Below are positions 43,340 to 51,135 of a stretch of 64,000 nt of DNA, piece after piece. A model generated the notes under the pieces. That model did not search any database. It was given only the letters and a program-made list of their open reading frames with translations, and was not told the DNA's origin. Both the position numbers and the translations under genes were made by a program. The stretch is from Epilithonimonas hispanica (lineage in GTDB: Bacteria; Bacteroidota; Bacteroidia; Flavobacteriales; Weeksellaceae), in assembly GCF_003385395.1 (NCBI RefSeq), contig NZ_QNUG01000004.1:62001-126000 (forward strand). Direction: 5' to 3'. Every line of letters starts with the position of its first letter. Position 1 is the first letter of the stretch.

Positions 43340-43360
43340 TTAAAATGCTTTCAAATATTA

Positions 43361-43387
43361 ATCCTGAGAAATATCTCGGGATTTTTT
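43361..43387 (+). terminator. Terminator after the first M28 peptidase
   Basis: ATCCTGAGA and TCTCGGGAT form a stem with one G-U pair, then a T-run. It is close to a copy of the terminator at 42102-42130. Confidence 0.8.
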
Positions 43388-43455
43388 ATGATAAATATTG
43401 GGATAATAAATCAATCAAAAAACATTAGATTTGTTCTTAATAAAAATTAGAATTT

Positions 43456-44718
43456 GTGTTTTTATCAATAACCAAACTAAAACAAGTATCAATACTTTCA
43501 TTATTAGGAATTTCTACGTTATATTATTCTCAACAAAAATCAAACTCTGAGCAAGTCAATGAAGAGAATCTCAAAAAGCATATTTATTATTTGGCTTCCG
43601 ATGAATTACAAGGAAGACTGACAGGTTCTGAAGGCGAAACAAAGGCTGCTAATTACCTTTCAGCAGAGTTCAAAAAATTAGGATTAAAGCTTTATGAAGG
43701 AAAGGAATTTATCCAAAATTTTGAATATAACGTAAAACTCAATCCTCACGATGATAAAACATCTACAACAGTAAAAGGCAAAAATGTAATCGCCGTTCTA
43801 GACAACAAAGCTGAGAAAACGATTGTAATTGGCGCACATTACGATCATCTTGGACTTAACGAACACCATAATTCGACATTAGCAAACTCGCAAGGCCAAA
43901 TCCATAATGGTGCTGATGATAACGCTTCTGGAACTGCAGCTGTTTTGGAATTAGCACGTCTATTTTCGCAAAATAAAACCAAGGAAAACGTCAATTATAT
44001 TTTCGCTTTGTTCTCAGGCGAAGAAGATGGATTAATGGGTTCTAAAAAATTGGCAGAAACCATCAAAACCAATTATCCAAATACCATTTTTATGATTAAT
44101 ATGGATATGGTTGGACGCCTGAATAAAGATAACAATCTAACAGTTGGTGGTGTTGGAACCTCTCCTATTCTTCCTGACTTGGTGAAAAAATATAAACCAG
44201 AAAGTATTAACTTATCTCTTGATGAATCTGGTGTTGGACCAAGCGATCATACGTCATTTTATTTGAAAGATATCCCGGTTTTGTTTTTATTTACAGGAAC
44301 TCATACAGATTATCATAAACCAACTGATGATGCTGAAAAAATTAATTATCCTGGACAAAAAACTATCACTAATTATGTTTTCAATTTAGCGAATGCTTTA
44401 GGGAATGAGAAAGAAATTCCTTTCACCAAAACCAAAGTTGCCGCAACCAAATCTGTCCCAAAATACAAAGTAAGTCTAGGAATTATGCCAAATTACGCAG
44501 ACACCAAAGACGGAATGGGAATCGATGGTGTAATAGATAATAGACCAGCAGCCAATGCTGGAATCCTACAAGGCGATATTCTCACAAAAATCGGAACTTG
44601 CGAGGTGAAAGAAGTCTATTCTTATATGGATTGTCTGGCAAAAGTGAATTCTGGAGAAGAACATCCTGTAACCGTAAAACGTAACGGAGAAGAAAAAGTA
44701 TTCACAGTAAAATTCTAA
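43456..44718 (+). CDS. M28 family zinc peptidase with C-terminal PDZ domain
   Basis: A 420-residue exported peptidase. The GTG start gives MFLSITKLKQVSILSLLGIS, a signal-peptide-like N-terminus. A PA-like insert is absent. The M28 zinc ligands appear in IVIGAHYDHLGL, GADDNASGTAAVLELARLF, ALFSGEEDGLMGSKKLAE, INMDMVGRL and the HTDYHKPTDDAEKI His. A PDZ-like domain occupies about residues 325-420 (LGIMPNYADTKDGMGIDGVI and AGILQGDILTKIG). There is no T9SS sorting domain, so it is probably periplasmic, unlike its neighbour. Confidence 0.92.
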   Translation: MFLSITKLKQVSILSLLGISTLYYSQQKSNSEQVNEENLKKHIYYLASDELQGRLTGSEGETKAANYLSAEFKKLGLKLYEGKEFIQNFEYNVKLNPHDDKTSTTVKGKNVIAVLDNKAEKTIVIGAHYDHLGLNEHHNSTLANSQGQIHNGADDNASGTAAVLELARLFSQNKTKENVNYIFALFSGEEDGLMGSKKLAETIKTNYPNTIFMINMDMVGRLNKDNNLTVGGVGTSPILPDLVKKYKPESINLSLDESGVGPSDHTSFYLKDIPVLFLFTGTHTDYHKPTDDAEKINYPGQKTITNYVFNLANALGNEKEIPFTKTKVAATKSVPKYKVSLGIMPNYADTKDGMGIDGVIDNRPAANAGILQGDILTKIGTCEVKEVYSYMDCLAKVNSGEEHPVTVKRNGEEKVFTVKF

Positions 44719-44724
44719 CCAAAT

Positions 44725-44759
44725 GAAAAAACCGATTGAATTATCAATCGGTTTTTTTT
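44725..44759. terminator. Bidirectional terminator
   Basis: AAAAAACCGATTGA and TCAATCGGTTTTTT pair around AATTA. It lies between the convergent M28 and alkB genes. Confidence 0.9.
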
Positions 44760-44763
44760 ATAT

Positions 44764-45372
44764 TTACAATTCACGGATTTGGCGAAACGTCAAATTAATT
44801 CGAGGTTTCATTGGTCTGTTAGATTTGGCGATACGATGTTCCCAATGGGTTTGCAAATCACCTTTCATAACAAGCAAAGAGCCGTGTTGCAAAGGTAAAC
44901 TATATTTATTCTGATGATTATCTTTTTTTCTAAAATCGAAATTCCTTACTTGCCCAAAACTGACTGAAGCAATTGCCGGACGATTTCCTAATTCGCTTTC
45001 TTTGTCCCGATGCCAAGCGACCGAATCATTACCATCTCTATAAAAATTGAGCAAAACAGAATTAAACTGATGTCCTGTCAGCTTTTGAATTTTATATTTC
45101 AAACCCAGAAGTTCGGGTGTCCAAGCATTGACACTGAACTCATTGCCTCCTAAATGATACGATTTTTCATCATCACCGTACCAAGCTGTCAAACGTGGCG
45201 TCAGAACTTCTTTATCAAATAATTTCTGTGTACTTTGTTTCCAAGGCACATTTTTTATAAGATTTTTTTCGATTTCTGTGGCCCTTTCCTCTGACAAAAA
45301 ATGTTCGGTGTAATCTAATAACTCAGTAGGAAACTGATAATATTCGCCTGCATCAAACAAACTGAGTTGCAT
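44764..45372 (-). CDS. alkB: Alpha-ketoglutarate-dependent dioxygenase AlkB
   Basis: Fe(II)/2-oxoglutarate enzyme that removes alkyl groups from N1-methyladenine and N3-methylcytosine in nucleic acids. The iron ligands are in SVAWHRDKESELGN (H-x-D) and QTHWEHRI (distal His); the oxoglutarate-binding Arg pair is in PRINLTFRQI. The start used is the ATG at 45370-45372 (MQLSLFDAG, 202 residues). An ATG at 45403-45405 would add 11 residues and overlap the upstream regulator gene. The position beside an S24 regulator and umuC fits a DNA-damage response cluster. Confidence 0.92.
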   Translation of the reverse strand: MQLSLFDAGEYYQFPTELLDYTEHFLSEERATEIEKNLIKNVPWKQSTQKLFDKEVLTPRLTAWYGDDEKSYHLGGNEFSVNAWTPELLGLKYKIQKLTGHQFNSVLLNFYRDGNDSVAWHRDKESELGNRPAIASVSFGQVRNFDFRKKDNHQNKYSLPLQHGSLLVMKGDLQTHWEHRIAKSNRPMKPRINLTFRQIREL

Positions 45373-45394
45373 ATTTGTGCTATATGTCCTAAAA

Positions 45395-46171
45395 TTATTT
45401 TGCATTTGAAACTTTGTTATCCAACTCTTTGATATCTCTTCTAATTTCCAAAAACATATCCTTCAGATTATAATTATCAAAATTATCTGGTTCAAAATCC
45501 TCAGGAAAAATTCCCGATGCATATTGCCAGATTTCCACAATCTCACTTAACGGAATTTCATAAGGTTGATAAAAAGTATTGTCTGCCGAAACTTCGATAG
45601 ATTTTTTCTTTTGACCTTTGAATCGTTTGTAAGAAATCCCGTCATTCAATGTCACGAAAATGTAGCTTTTATTAATTTTCAAATCCTCAATATCTTCAAC
45701 ATATTTTCCAATAATAAACGAACCATCTTTGAAAGGAGGCATAGAATCACCTTGTGCAGGAAAAGCTCTGTACTTTCCATTAGTCAAAAACGGTAAAGAA
45801 ATTCTCTGAAGACTTTCTATATATTCAGGGTCGCTGTAACCCGACAAATAACCCATCGAAGCTTTTTGAGGTATGATTTCGATGCTGTTATTTCCTGACT
45901 CATCAACTATAATTGGAAGGACAATTCTATTATCCGGCAGATTCATCATTTCTTCCAAAGGATATTTCCTAATATCCACTGTCAAAAGCAAATCGATACT
46001 GATATGAAAGAACTTAGACATTGTAATCAAAACATCGTACGGAGGTTCTGAACGTCCATCTTCATACGAAACGTATCTCGACCTTGTTATAATTAATGTG
46101 TCTGCCAGCTCTTGTTGAGTTGTCATTTTCTTTGCTCTCAAAAACCTGATGTTATCTGAAAAAATAGACAT
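45395..46171 (-). CDS. XRE-family transcriptional regulator with LexA-like S24 domain
   Basis: A 258-residue repressor-like protein. The N-terminal helix-turn-helix (SDNIRFLRAKKMTTQQELAD, then RSRYVSYEDGRSEPP) is followed from about residue 95 by an S24 peptidase domain with Ser143 in PAQGDSMPPF and Lys182 in ISYKRFKGQ, the dyad used for autocleavage. The cleavage segment is KASMGYLSGY (103-112). Canonical sites have Ala-Gly; here Met106-Gly107 precedes, so autocleavage is uncertain. Divergent from umuC; the spacer has two matching 15-bp operators, so it probably represses itself and umuC until damage. The ATG at 46169-46171 is preferred to an upstream start in the spacer. Confidence 0.92.
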   Translation of the reverse strand: MSIFSDNIRFLRAKKMTTQQELADTLIITRSRYVSYEDGRSEPPYDVLITMSKFFHISIDLLLTVDIRKYPLEEMMNLPDNRIVLPIIVDESGNNSIEIIPQKASMGYLSGYSDPEYIESLQRISLPFLTNGKYRAFPAQGDSMPPFKDGSFIIGKYVEDIEDLKINKSYIFVTLNDGISYKRFKGQKKKSIEVSADNTFYQPYEIPLSEIVEIWQYASGIFPEDFEPDNFDNYNLKDMFLEIRRDIKELDNKVSNAK

Positions 46172-46172
46172 T

Positions 46173-46187
46173 GTTATAATTTGTAAC
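46173..46187. promoter_or_regulatory. Predicted operator O1 of the XRE-S24 regulator
   Basis: GTTATAATTTGTAAC, a quasi-palindrome with GTTA/TAAC ends. It overlaps the expected transcription start of the regulator gene. Confidence 0.6.
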
Positions 46188-46189
46188 GA

Positions 46190-46197
46190 CAAATATA
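46190..46197 (-). promoter_or_regulatory. -7 box of the regulator gene
   Basis: TATATTTG on the minus strand, 18 bases before the start codon and next to O1. Confidence 0.5.
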
Positions 46198-46205
46198 ATA
46201 ATAAT

Positions 46206-46220
46206 GTTTTAAAATGTAAC
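46206..46220. promoter_or_regulatory. Predicted operator O2 of the XRE-S24 regulator
   Basis: GTTTTAAAATGTAAC matches O1 at 11 of 15 positions, including GTT, TAA and TGTAAC. It starts 33 bases from O1, about three helical turns, and abuts the umuC -7 box. Confidence 0.6.
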
Positions 46221-46228
46221 TAATTTTG
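46221..46228 (+). promoter_or_regulatory. -7 box of umuC
   Basis: TAATTTTG directly follows operator O2 and lies 31 bases before the umuC ATG. A second match, TATTTTTG, at 46250-46257 is too close to the start to be the main box. Confidence 0.5.
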
Positions 46229-46259
46229 ACATTAAGAAATTCAATCCATTATTTTTGAT

Positions 46260-47534
46260 ATGTATGCACTCCTAGACTGTAACAATTTTTTTGTTTCCTG
46301 CGAAAGAACTCTAGATTCTACGCTAGAGAATCAGCCTGTGGTTGTTTTGTCTAATAATGATGGATGCGTGGTTTCCAGAAGCAACGAAGCTAAAGCATTG
46401 GGAATTCCGATGGGTGCGCCAGCTTTCAAATACAAAGATTTGTTTGCGGAACATAATGTGAAAGCATTTTCTGCAAAATTTGAACTTTATAATTATTGTA
46501 GCCAACAAGTAATGAAAATGGCAAAAAGCTTTGTTTTAGATTATGAAATTTATAGTATTGACGAATTATTTCTTGACTTCCACGGTTTCAAATATTTTGA
46601 TTTGAATCAATATTGTTGTCAAATCAGAAAACAGATTAAAGACGAACTCAAGCTTCCTGTCAGCATCGGTTTAGCTCCAACGAAAACACTTTGTAAAGTA
46701 GCTAATCATATTGTAAAAAAGAATACCGAGAAATATTCCAATGGTGTTTATATAATGGATACAAAAGAGAAAATTGAATCTGCATTGAAAGATTTGGATA
46801 TCGGAGATGTTTGGGGAATCGGGAGAAGAACAGCAGCTAAAATGATGGATCACGGTATTTATAAAGCTTGGGATTTGCTCGATAAACCCGAGATGTGGAT
46901 TCGGAAAATAATGGGAATCCAAGGTGTTAGAATGATTAATGAACTAAAAGGCATTCCTCAACTAGAACTCGATTCTCCGTCTGCAAAAAAATCGATTGTT
47001 GTGAGCAGAAGTTTTATGAAAATGCTTACCAACAAAGAAGAAATCGCAGAACGTATAGAAACTTTTGCAATCTATTGTGCCGAGAAATTAAGGAAACAAA
47101 ATTCTTGCTGTAAAGTTATCAGTGTTTTTATTCAAACCAACCGATTCCGAAAAGAGTTAGGCGAATATAAAGACGGATTTTCTATTGTTTTGCCGAATCC
47201 GAGCAGTTCGTCTATTGTTCTGGCAAAGTATGCGAATTCGATTTTTGAAGCGATTTTCAAAGAAGGATTTCATTATAAAAAAGCAGGTGTTATGGTTTCA
47301 AGTTTTGTTCCAGATAATGAAAGATTGATTAATCTTTTTGAAGAAGACATTGATTCTAAACATATTCCTATTATGAAAGCCATCGACAAGCTTAATTCAA
47401 AATATGGGAAAGATAAAATTCGTCTGGGTGGAATGTCTGGAAAAAACACTTATGGAAGAGCAACACTTTCGCCAGAATATGAGGAATTTCTGAAGAATAA
47501 TATCTTGCCCGAAGCCAATTATAGATTTCATTAA
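46260..47534 (+). CDS. umuC: Y-family DNA polymerase UmuC
   Basis: Translesion polymerase of 424 residues. MYALLDCNNFFVSCERTLDS holds the first catalytic Asp, followed by VVVLSNNDGCVVSRSNEAKA. YSIDELFLDF contains the catalytic Asp-Glu pair, and SIGLAPTKTLCKVANHIVKK is typical. The HhH segment DVWGIGRRTAAKMMDHGI and the little-finger domain follow, ending in the UmuC-specific C-terminus. No umuD is adjacent; the divergently encoded XRE-S24 protein is the only S24 protein here. It probably forms a damage-inducible unit with that regulator, with alkB behind it. Confidence 0.95.
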   Translation: MYALLDCNNFFVSCERTLDSTLENQPVVVLSNNDGCVVSRSNEAKALGIPMGAPAFKYKDLFAEHNVKAFSAKFELYNYCSQQVMKMAKSFVLDYEIYSIDELFLDFHGFKYFDLNQYCCQIRKQIKDELKLPVSIGLAPTKTLCKVANHIVKKNTEKYSNGVYIMDTKEKIESALKDLDIGDVWGIGRRTAAKMMDHGIYKAWDLLDKPEMWIRKIMGIQGVRMINELKGIPQLELDSPSAKKSIVVSRSFMKMLTNKEEIAERIETFAIYCAEKLRKQNSCCKVISVFIQTNRFRKELGEYKDGFSIVLPNPSSSSIVLAKYANSIFEAIFKEGFHYKKAGVMVSSFVPDNERLINLFEEDIDSKHIPIMKAIDKLNSKYGKDKIRLGGMSGKNTYGRATLSPEYEEFLKNNILPEANYRFH

Positions 47535-47542
47535 AACAATAT

Positions 47543-47840
47543 TTATTTCACCTTTGGGTATTTTTCTGGGTCTTGGTTGGTATTGAAAACGGAATAGATA
47601 TAGATTGCTTTCTCTTGTTCATTTATATCAAAGAAAACCATATAAGGAAAAGATTTAAAAGGCAAAGCTCTTAATTTTTTATATCGAAATTGGAAGAATG
47701 GATTTATTTCTAAAGATTGATAAACTCTTTCTAATTGGCCATCAAAAGATTGTAATACAGATAAGGAAATTTCAGAGTAATATTCATAAGCTTGATTTAT
47801 CCTCTTGCGCTTGGTCTGGAATTACAAGATTATAATTCAT
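47543..47840 (-). pseudogene. RelE/ParE-type toxin gene, frameshifted
   Basis: The minus strand starts ATG at 47838-47840 and reads MNYNLVIPDQAQED, then runs into a stop four codons later. From the same place another frame continues NQAYEYYSEISLSVLQSFDG and ends FNTNQDPEKYPKVK. Joined, this is a normal RelE/ParE toxin of about 98 residues with the LPFKSFPYMVFF core. The total length is 298 bases (99 codons plus one), so one extra base (or a two-base loss) near codon 15 explains the break. The start overlaps the antitoxin stop by 11 bases, as in working modules. A sequencing error cannot be excluded. Confidence 0.75.
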
Positions 47841-48045
47841 ATTTTTGACGAAGTTTATTCAAAGCTTCTCTAGCTGGGACAAAATCTTTTTTATCTGATT
47901 TCAATCTTTCATCCAAGATTTTTTTCTGTTCGCTAGATAGTTGAAAATCATTTTGTTTTTTTTCATAATCTGCTCCAATAATTTCCAAAAATTCTTGAAA
48001 AAAAGATTGTTTCTCATCTGGAATAGTAACGTTGTAAGAAATCAT
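47830..48045 (-). CDS. Antitoxin of a RelE/ParE-type module
   Basis: A 71-residue protein (MISYNVTIPDEKQSFFQEFL at the start). The N-terminal strand-helix part fits a ribbon-helix-helix or related DNA-binding antitoxin, and the charged helical C-terminus (LDERLKSDKKDFVPAREALN) would wrap the toxin. Its stop overlaps the toxin start by 11 bases. The reading frame is intact although the toxin gene is broken. Function is inferred from gene order and size. Confidence 0.75.
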   Translation of the reverse strand: MISYNVTIPDEKQSFFQEFLEIIGADYEKKQNDFQLSSEQKKILDERLKSDKKDFVPAREALNKLRQKYEL

Positions 48046-48143
48046 AATTTAAAATATTTAGAGTACTAATTATTGTTTAACGAAATTAACTATAATATAA
48101 ATCGCAGACAAATATTTGTATTTTGAAAATGAAGTTAATAAAC

Positions 48144-48172
48144 TAAAAAAAACGATTACCTCTGCAATCGCT
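48144..48172 (-). terminator. Terminator of the clpS transcript
   Basis: On the minus strand AGCGATT and AATCGTT pair with one G-U and are followed by eight T residues. It begins just after the clpS stop. Confidence 0.75.
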
Positions 48173-48177
48173 TTATT

Positions 48178-48480
48178 TTAAACTATTTCTGAACTTAATC
48201 CTCTGTCAAGCAACGCCTGATTCATTGGTTTAAGTTTTTCTAATGCGCCTGTTTTAACGGTACATTTTCCTTTGTAATGAACTAGAATTGTACATTGTTC
48301 CGCTTGTTCCAAAGTATGTTCACAAATCTCAATCAAACATTCTATCACAAAATCGAATGTATTGACATCGTCATTATGAAGCACCAATTTATACACTTCA
48401 TCTACTTCTTCCATCACCAATACTTCTTCCTCGTACTGGCGTTTTGGCTGGTCATAAGACTTGTTATTATAGATTTTCAT
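48178..48480 (-). CDS. clpS: ATP-dependent Clp protease adaptor ClpS
   Basis: N-end-rule adaptor that delivers substrates with bulky hydrophobic N-termini to ClpAP/ClpCP. The 100-residue protein has a flexible N-terminus and the core YKLVLHNDDVNTFDFVIECL (HNDD-x-x-T-x-x-F-V), with AEQCTILVHYKGKCTVKTGA completing the substrate pocket. It starts two bases after the CNNM/CBS gene stops, so the two are co-transcribed. No clpA/clpC is in the window. Confidence 0.95.
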   Translation of the reverse strand: MKIYNNKSYDQPKRQYEEEVLVMEEVDEVYKLVLHNDDVNTFDFVIECLIEICEHTLEQAEQCTILVHYKGKCTVKTGALEKLKPMNQALLDRGLSSEIV

Positions 48481-48482
48481 TT

Positions 48483-49841
48483 TTAAGCTTCTGTAATTTC
48501 GTCTGTAATATCTTCAATCAAAGATTTGTTGTAGAACAATTCTACCAATTCCACACTTTTATTCTGCATCTTAAGAATCTTAAAATGATAAGCGTCATAA
48601 TCGAATTCTTGATTTTCTTCTGGAATATCTTGTAACTCATTTAGAATAAATCCTGCTAACGTGTTGTATTCTCCTTCTTCAGAAAGCGGAATTTTTCTTG
48701 GTAGTTGCTCGTTGATTTCGTCCAACGGTTGCGTTGCCTTTACCCAAAAAGTATTCTCTCCTACTTTGTCAACGATTTTCTCTTCTTCATCTTCCTCATC
48801 TTGGATTTCTCCAACCAACTCTTCCAGAATATCTTCCAGCGTAATAATACCTTCGGTTCCACCAAATTCATCAATGACAATCGCCATATGTTGTTTCTTG
48901 AATTGGAATACTTTCAACAAATCAGAAATTTTCTTGCTTCCCACAACAAAAAACGCTTCTCTCATAAGCCCTTTCAAATCTTCGTGAGTCAATTCGCCTT
49001 TGCTTTTGATGTATTCTCTGATGATTTCTTTGGTATAGAAAATACCTACAATATTATCAATAGAACCTTCATAAACAGGAATACGAGAATATCCGCTGTC
49101 CATTATTTGAGAAATAATTTCTTCCGTGCTATCTTCGATATCGATAGAAGAGATATTTTGTCTCGGAATCATAATTTGCTTTGCATTGTGGTCTGTAAAA
49201 TCAAATGCATTTTTTATGATTTCGTAATTTTCCTCTTCTATTTCTCCGCTGTCAGCAGATTGTTTTACCAACAACTGAAGTTCTTCTGTAGAGTGAATAT
49301 CTTGTTCCGAAGCTGGATGAATTTTAATCACTCTTAAAAATCCATTAGATAATGAATTCATCAACCAAATAAATGGACGGAAAACATTGTAAAATAAATG
49401 CAACGGATATGCAATGAAAAGTGTTGTAGCTTCAGACTTTCTAATAGCAATCGACTTTGGAACCAATTCTCCAAAAACAATGTGCATCACAGTAATCAAC
49501 AAGAAACTACAAACTACAGAGATTGTTGTTACTGTAGCTTCAGCTAATTCTATATTCAATGAATGGAAAATAGATTCTATGATATGATGCAAAGCGCTTT
49601 CTCCAACCCAACCTAACGCCAATGATGCCAGGGTAATTCCTAACTGAGTTGCTGACAAGTAAGCGTCAAGATTTTTGATAATGTTTTCGGCTTGTTTAGC
49701 CATTGTGTTTCCCTCGGCAGCTTTTAACTGGATTTGAGAGTATCGTACTTTGACGATTGAGAATTCGGCGGCTACGAAAAAGCCATTCAGAAGAACTAAA
49801 AATAATGCAATGAGAAGTTTGACTAAACTATCGGGGTCCAT
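48483..49841 (-). CDS. CNNM/CBS-pair transporter (hemolysin family, CorC-like)
   Basis: A 452-residue inner-membrane protein with a DUF21/CNNM transmembrane domain (KLLIALFLVLLNGFFVAAEF; four helices to about residue 150, including FGELVPKSIAIRKSE), two CBS domains (about 205-330; MIPRQNISSIDIEDSTEEII and HMAIVIDEFGGTEGIITLED) and a CorC/HlyC C-terminal domain. Such proteins are linked to magnesium or cobalt efflux. It resembles the gliding protein GldE in layout, but its setting (clpS downstream, no gldD) does not support that name. Confidence 0.9.
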   Translation of the reverse strand: MDPDSLVKLLIALFLVLLNGFFVAAEFSIVKVRYSQIQLKAAEGNTMAKQAENIIKNLDAYLSATQLGITLASLALGWVGESALHHIIESIFHSLNIELAEATVTTISVVCSFLLITVMHIVFGELVPKSIAIRKSEATTLFIAYPLHLFYNVFRPFIWLMNSLSNGFLRVIKIHPASEQDIHSTEELQLLVKQSADSGEIEEENYEIIKNAFDFTDHNAKQIMIPRQNISSIDIEDSTEEIISQIMDSGYSRIPVYEGSIDNIVGIFYTKEIIREYIKSKGELTHEDLKGLMREAFFVVGSKKISDLLKVFQFKKQHMAIVIDEFGGTEGIITLEDILEELVGEIQDEEDEEEKIVDKVGENTFWVKATQPLDEINEQLPRKIPLSEEGEYNTLAGFILNELQDIPEENQEFDYDAYHFKILKMQNKSVELVELFYNKSLIEDITDEITEA

Positions 49842-49928
49842 TTAATTTTGTTATATACAATATCTGCAAAGATAGATATTTTTTTTAATTTGAATTTGTA
49901 CTGTGTATTAAGTCTGAGAAAATGATTG

Positions 49929-50110
49929 AAACATTGAATCGCTCGCAGCCCGACTTATCTCCTATTTATATATTTTTTCATTTGAATCGATGAATCTCGT
50001 TCCTCGATTTGAGCGGAAATCCTTTTTACGCAACGCAGTGGAGTGAAAAGATTGACTTCGTCGAACCACTTCGTTAGGTTTGGGAGCGGAGGGCGGATAA
50101 AGCTGCCCAA
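49929..50110 (+). repeat. Intergenic element C, copy 2
   Basis: Starts ACATTGAATCGCTCGCAGCC, has GAGCGGAAATCCTTTTTACG in the middle and ends GGGAGCGGAGGGCGGATAAA. It is longer than the other copies owing to an insertion at about 49955-50010. It fills the spacer between the CNNM gene and the atp operon end. Several frames are open across it, but none looks like a gene. Confidence 0.8.
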
Positions 50111-50116
50111 AATAAT

Positions 50117-50150
50117 AAAAAGCACTGAAGTTTGACCTCCAATGCTTTTT
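50117..50150 (-). terminator. Terminator of the atp operon
   Basis: AAAAAGCA and TGCTTTTT pair around an 18-base loop, 32 bases after the atpG stop. Confidence 0.65.
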
Positions 50151-50181
50151 ATAACTAACTACTAACTTTAACTTATTTTTC

Positions 50182-51048
50182 TTAACTGTTCTTAAGAGCC
50201 TCTGCTCCAGAAACAATTTCTAATATCTCATTGGTAATGGCTGCCTGTCTTGCTTTGTTGTAGAAGATTCTTAGGTCATTTCTAAGTGCTTCTGCATTAT
50301 CGGTTGCCTTGTGCATTGCTGTCATCCTTGCACCGTGTTCTGATGCTACAGAATCCAAAACAGCTTTGAAGATTTGAGTTTTGATAGACTTAGGAATCAA
50401 TGTTTCCAAAATCTCTTGTCTTCCAGGTTCGAAGATGTAATCTACGTTAACCTCGTATGTAGTTTTCTCCGCTGAAACAGCAATTGGCAAAACCTGCTCA
50501 GTAACCACTTCCTGCGTTGCAGCATTGATAAACCTGTTGTAAACAACATAGACTTTATCAAATTTTCCTGCTTTGAAATCCGCCATTACTTTGCCCGTCA
50601 TATTTGAAACGTAGTCGAAAGAAAGGTTATCAAACAGAGAACTGTGGTTTTCATAAACCGTTCTGTTTTTTCTCAACGCATCAAAAGCTTTTTTACCGAT
50701 GGTTAAAACTTCAACTTCTACATTTTCGTTAGCTGCGAACTGAGTATTCAATTCTTTGATAACAGAAGAGTTGAAAGCACCAGCCAAACCTCTGTTGGAA
50801 GTTACGGTAATAAAAAGGACTTTTTTCACTTCTCTTTCTACTGCGAACTCAGAGATGTTTTCTGCATCAGAAGCAGCACTTACGTTCTCTATAATCTCCT
50901 GAAGTTTTTCTGAGTAAGGTCTCAGCATTACGATTGCGTCTTGTGCTTTCTTTAGTTTCGCAGCGGAAACCATTTTCATAGCACTGGTAATTTGCATCGT
51001 AGAAGATATAGATGAAATTCTGCCTCGTATTTCTTTTAAGTTTGCCAT
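50182..51048 (-). CDS. atpG: ATP synthase F1 gamma subunit
   Basis: Central shaft of F1, 288 residues. MANLKEIRGRISSISSTMQI and TSAMKMVSAAKLKKAQ at the N-terminus and SEHGARMTAMHKATDNAEAL with YNKARQAAITNEILEIVSGA at the C-terminus are diagnostic. Last gene of atpBEFHAG; atpD and atpC are absent from the window, as is usual in flavobacteria where they lie elsewhere. The gap to atpA (87 bases) consists of GTTGGTTGT word repeats. Confidence 0.97.
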   Translation of the reverse strand: MANLKEIRGRISSISSTMQITSAMKMVSAAKLKKAQDAIVMLRPYSEKLQEIIENVSAASDAENISEFAVEREVKKVLFITVTSNRGLAGAFNSSVIKELNTQFAANENVEVEVLTIGKKAFDALRKNRTVYENHSSLFDNLSFDYVSNMTGKVMADFKAGKFDKVYVVYNRFINAATQEVVTEQVLPIAVSAEKTTYEVNVDYIFEPGRQEILETLIPKSIKTQIFKAVLDSVASEHGARMTAMHKATDNAEALRNDLRIFYNKARQAAITNEILEIVSGAEALKNS

Positions 51049-51049
51049 A

Positions 51050-51128
51050 TATATTTAGTTGTTGGTTGTCGGTTGTTGGTTGTTAGTTTTAGAAAATTCT
51101 GTCAACTATCAACCAAAAACCATCAACT
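51050..51128. repeat. GTTGGTTGT word repeat between atpA and atpG
   Basis: GTTGTTGGTTGTCGGTTGTT and, inverted, CAACTATCAACCAAAAACC. It can fold as a long imperfect stem in the middle of the operon. Confidence 0.55.
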
Positions 51129-51135
51129 AATTTTA

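Noticed and set aside
48483-49841. Annotation as the gliding protein GldE
   Set aside because: The domain layout (CNNM, CBS pair, CorC) is shared by several paralogs. The gene is next to clpS, with no gldD nearby.
49962-50216. 84-codon open frame between the CNNM gene and atpG on the minus strand
   Set aside because: It lies almost entirely in repeat element C and overlaps the atpG end. The product is low-complexity and basic with no family features.
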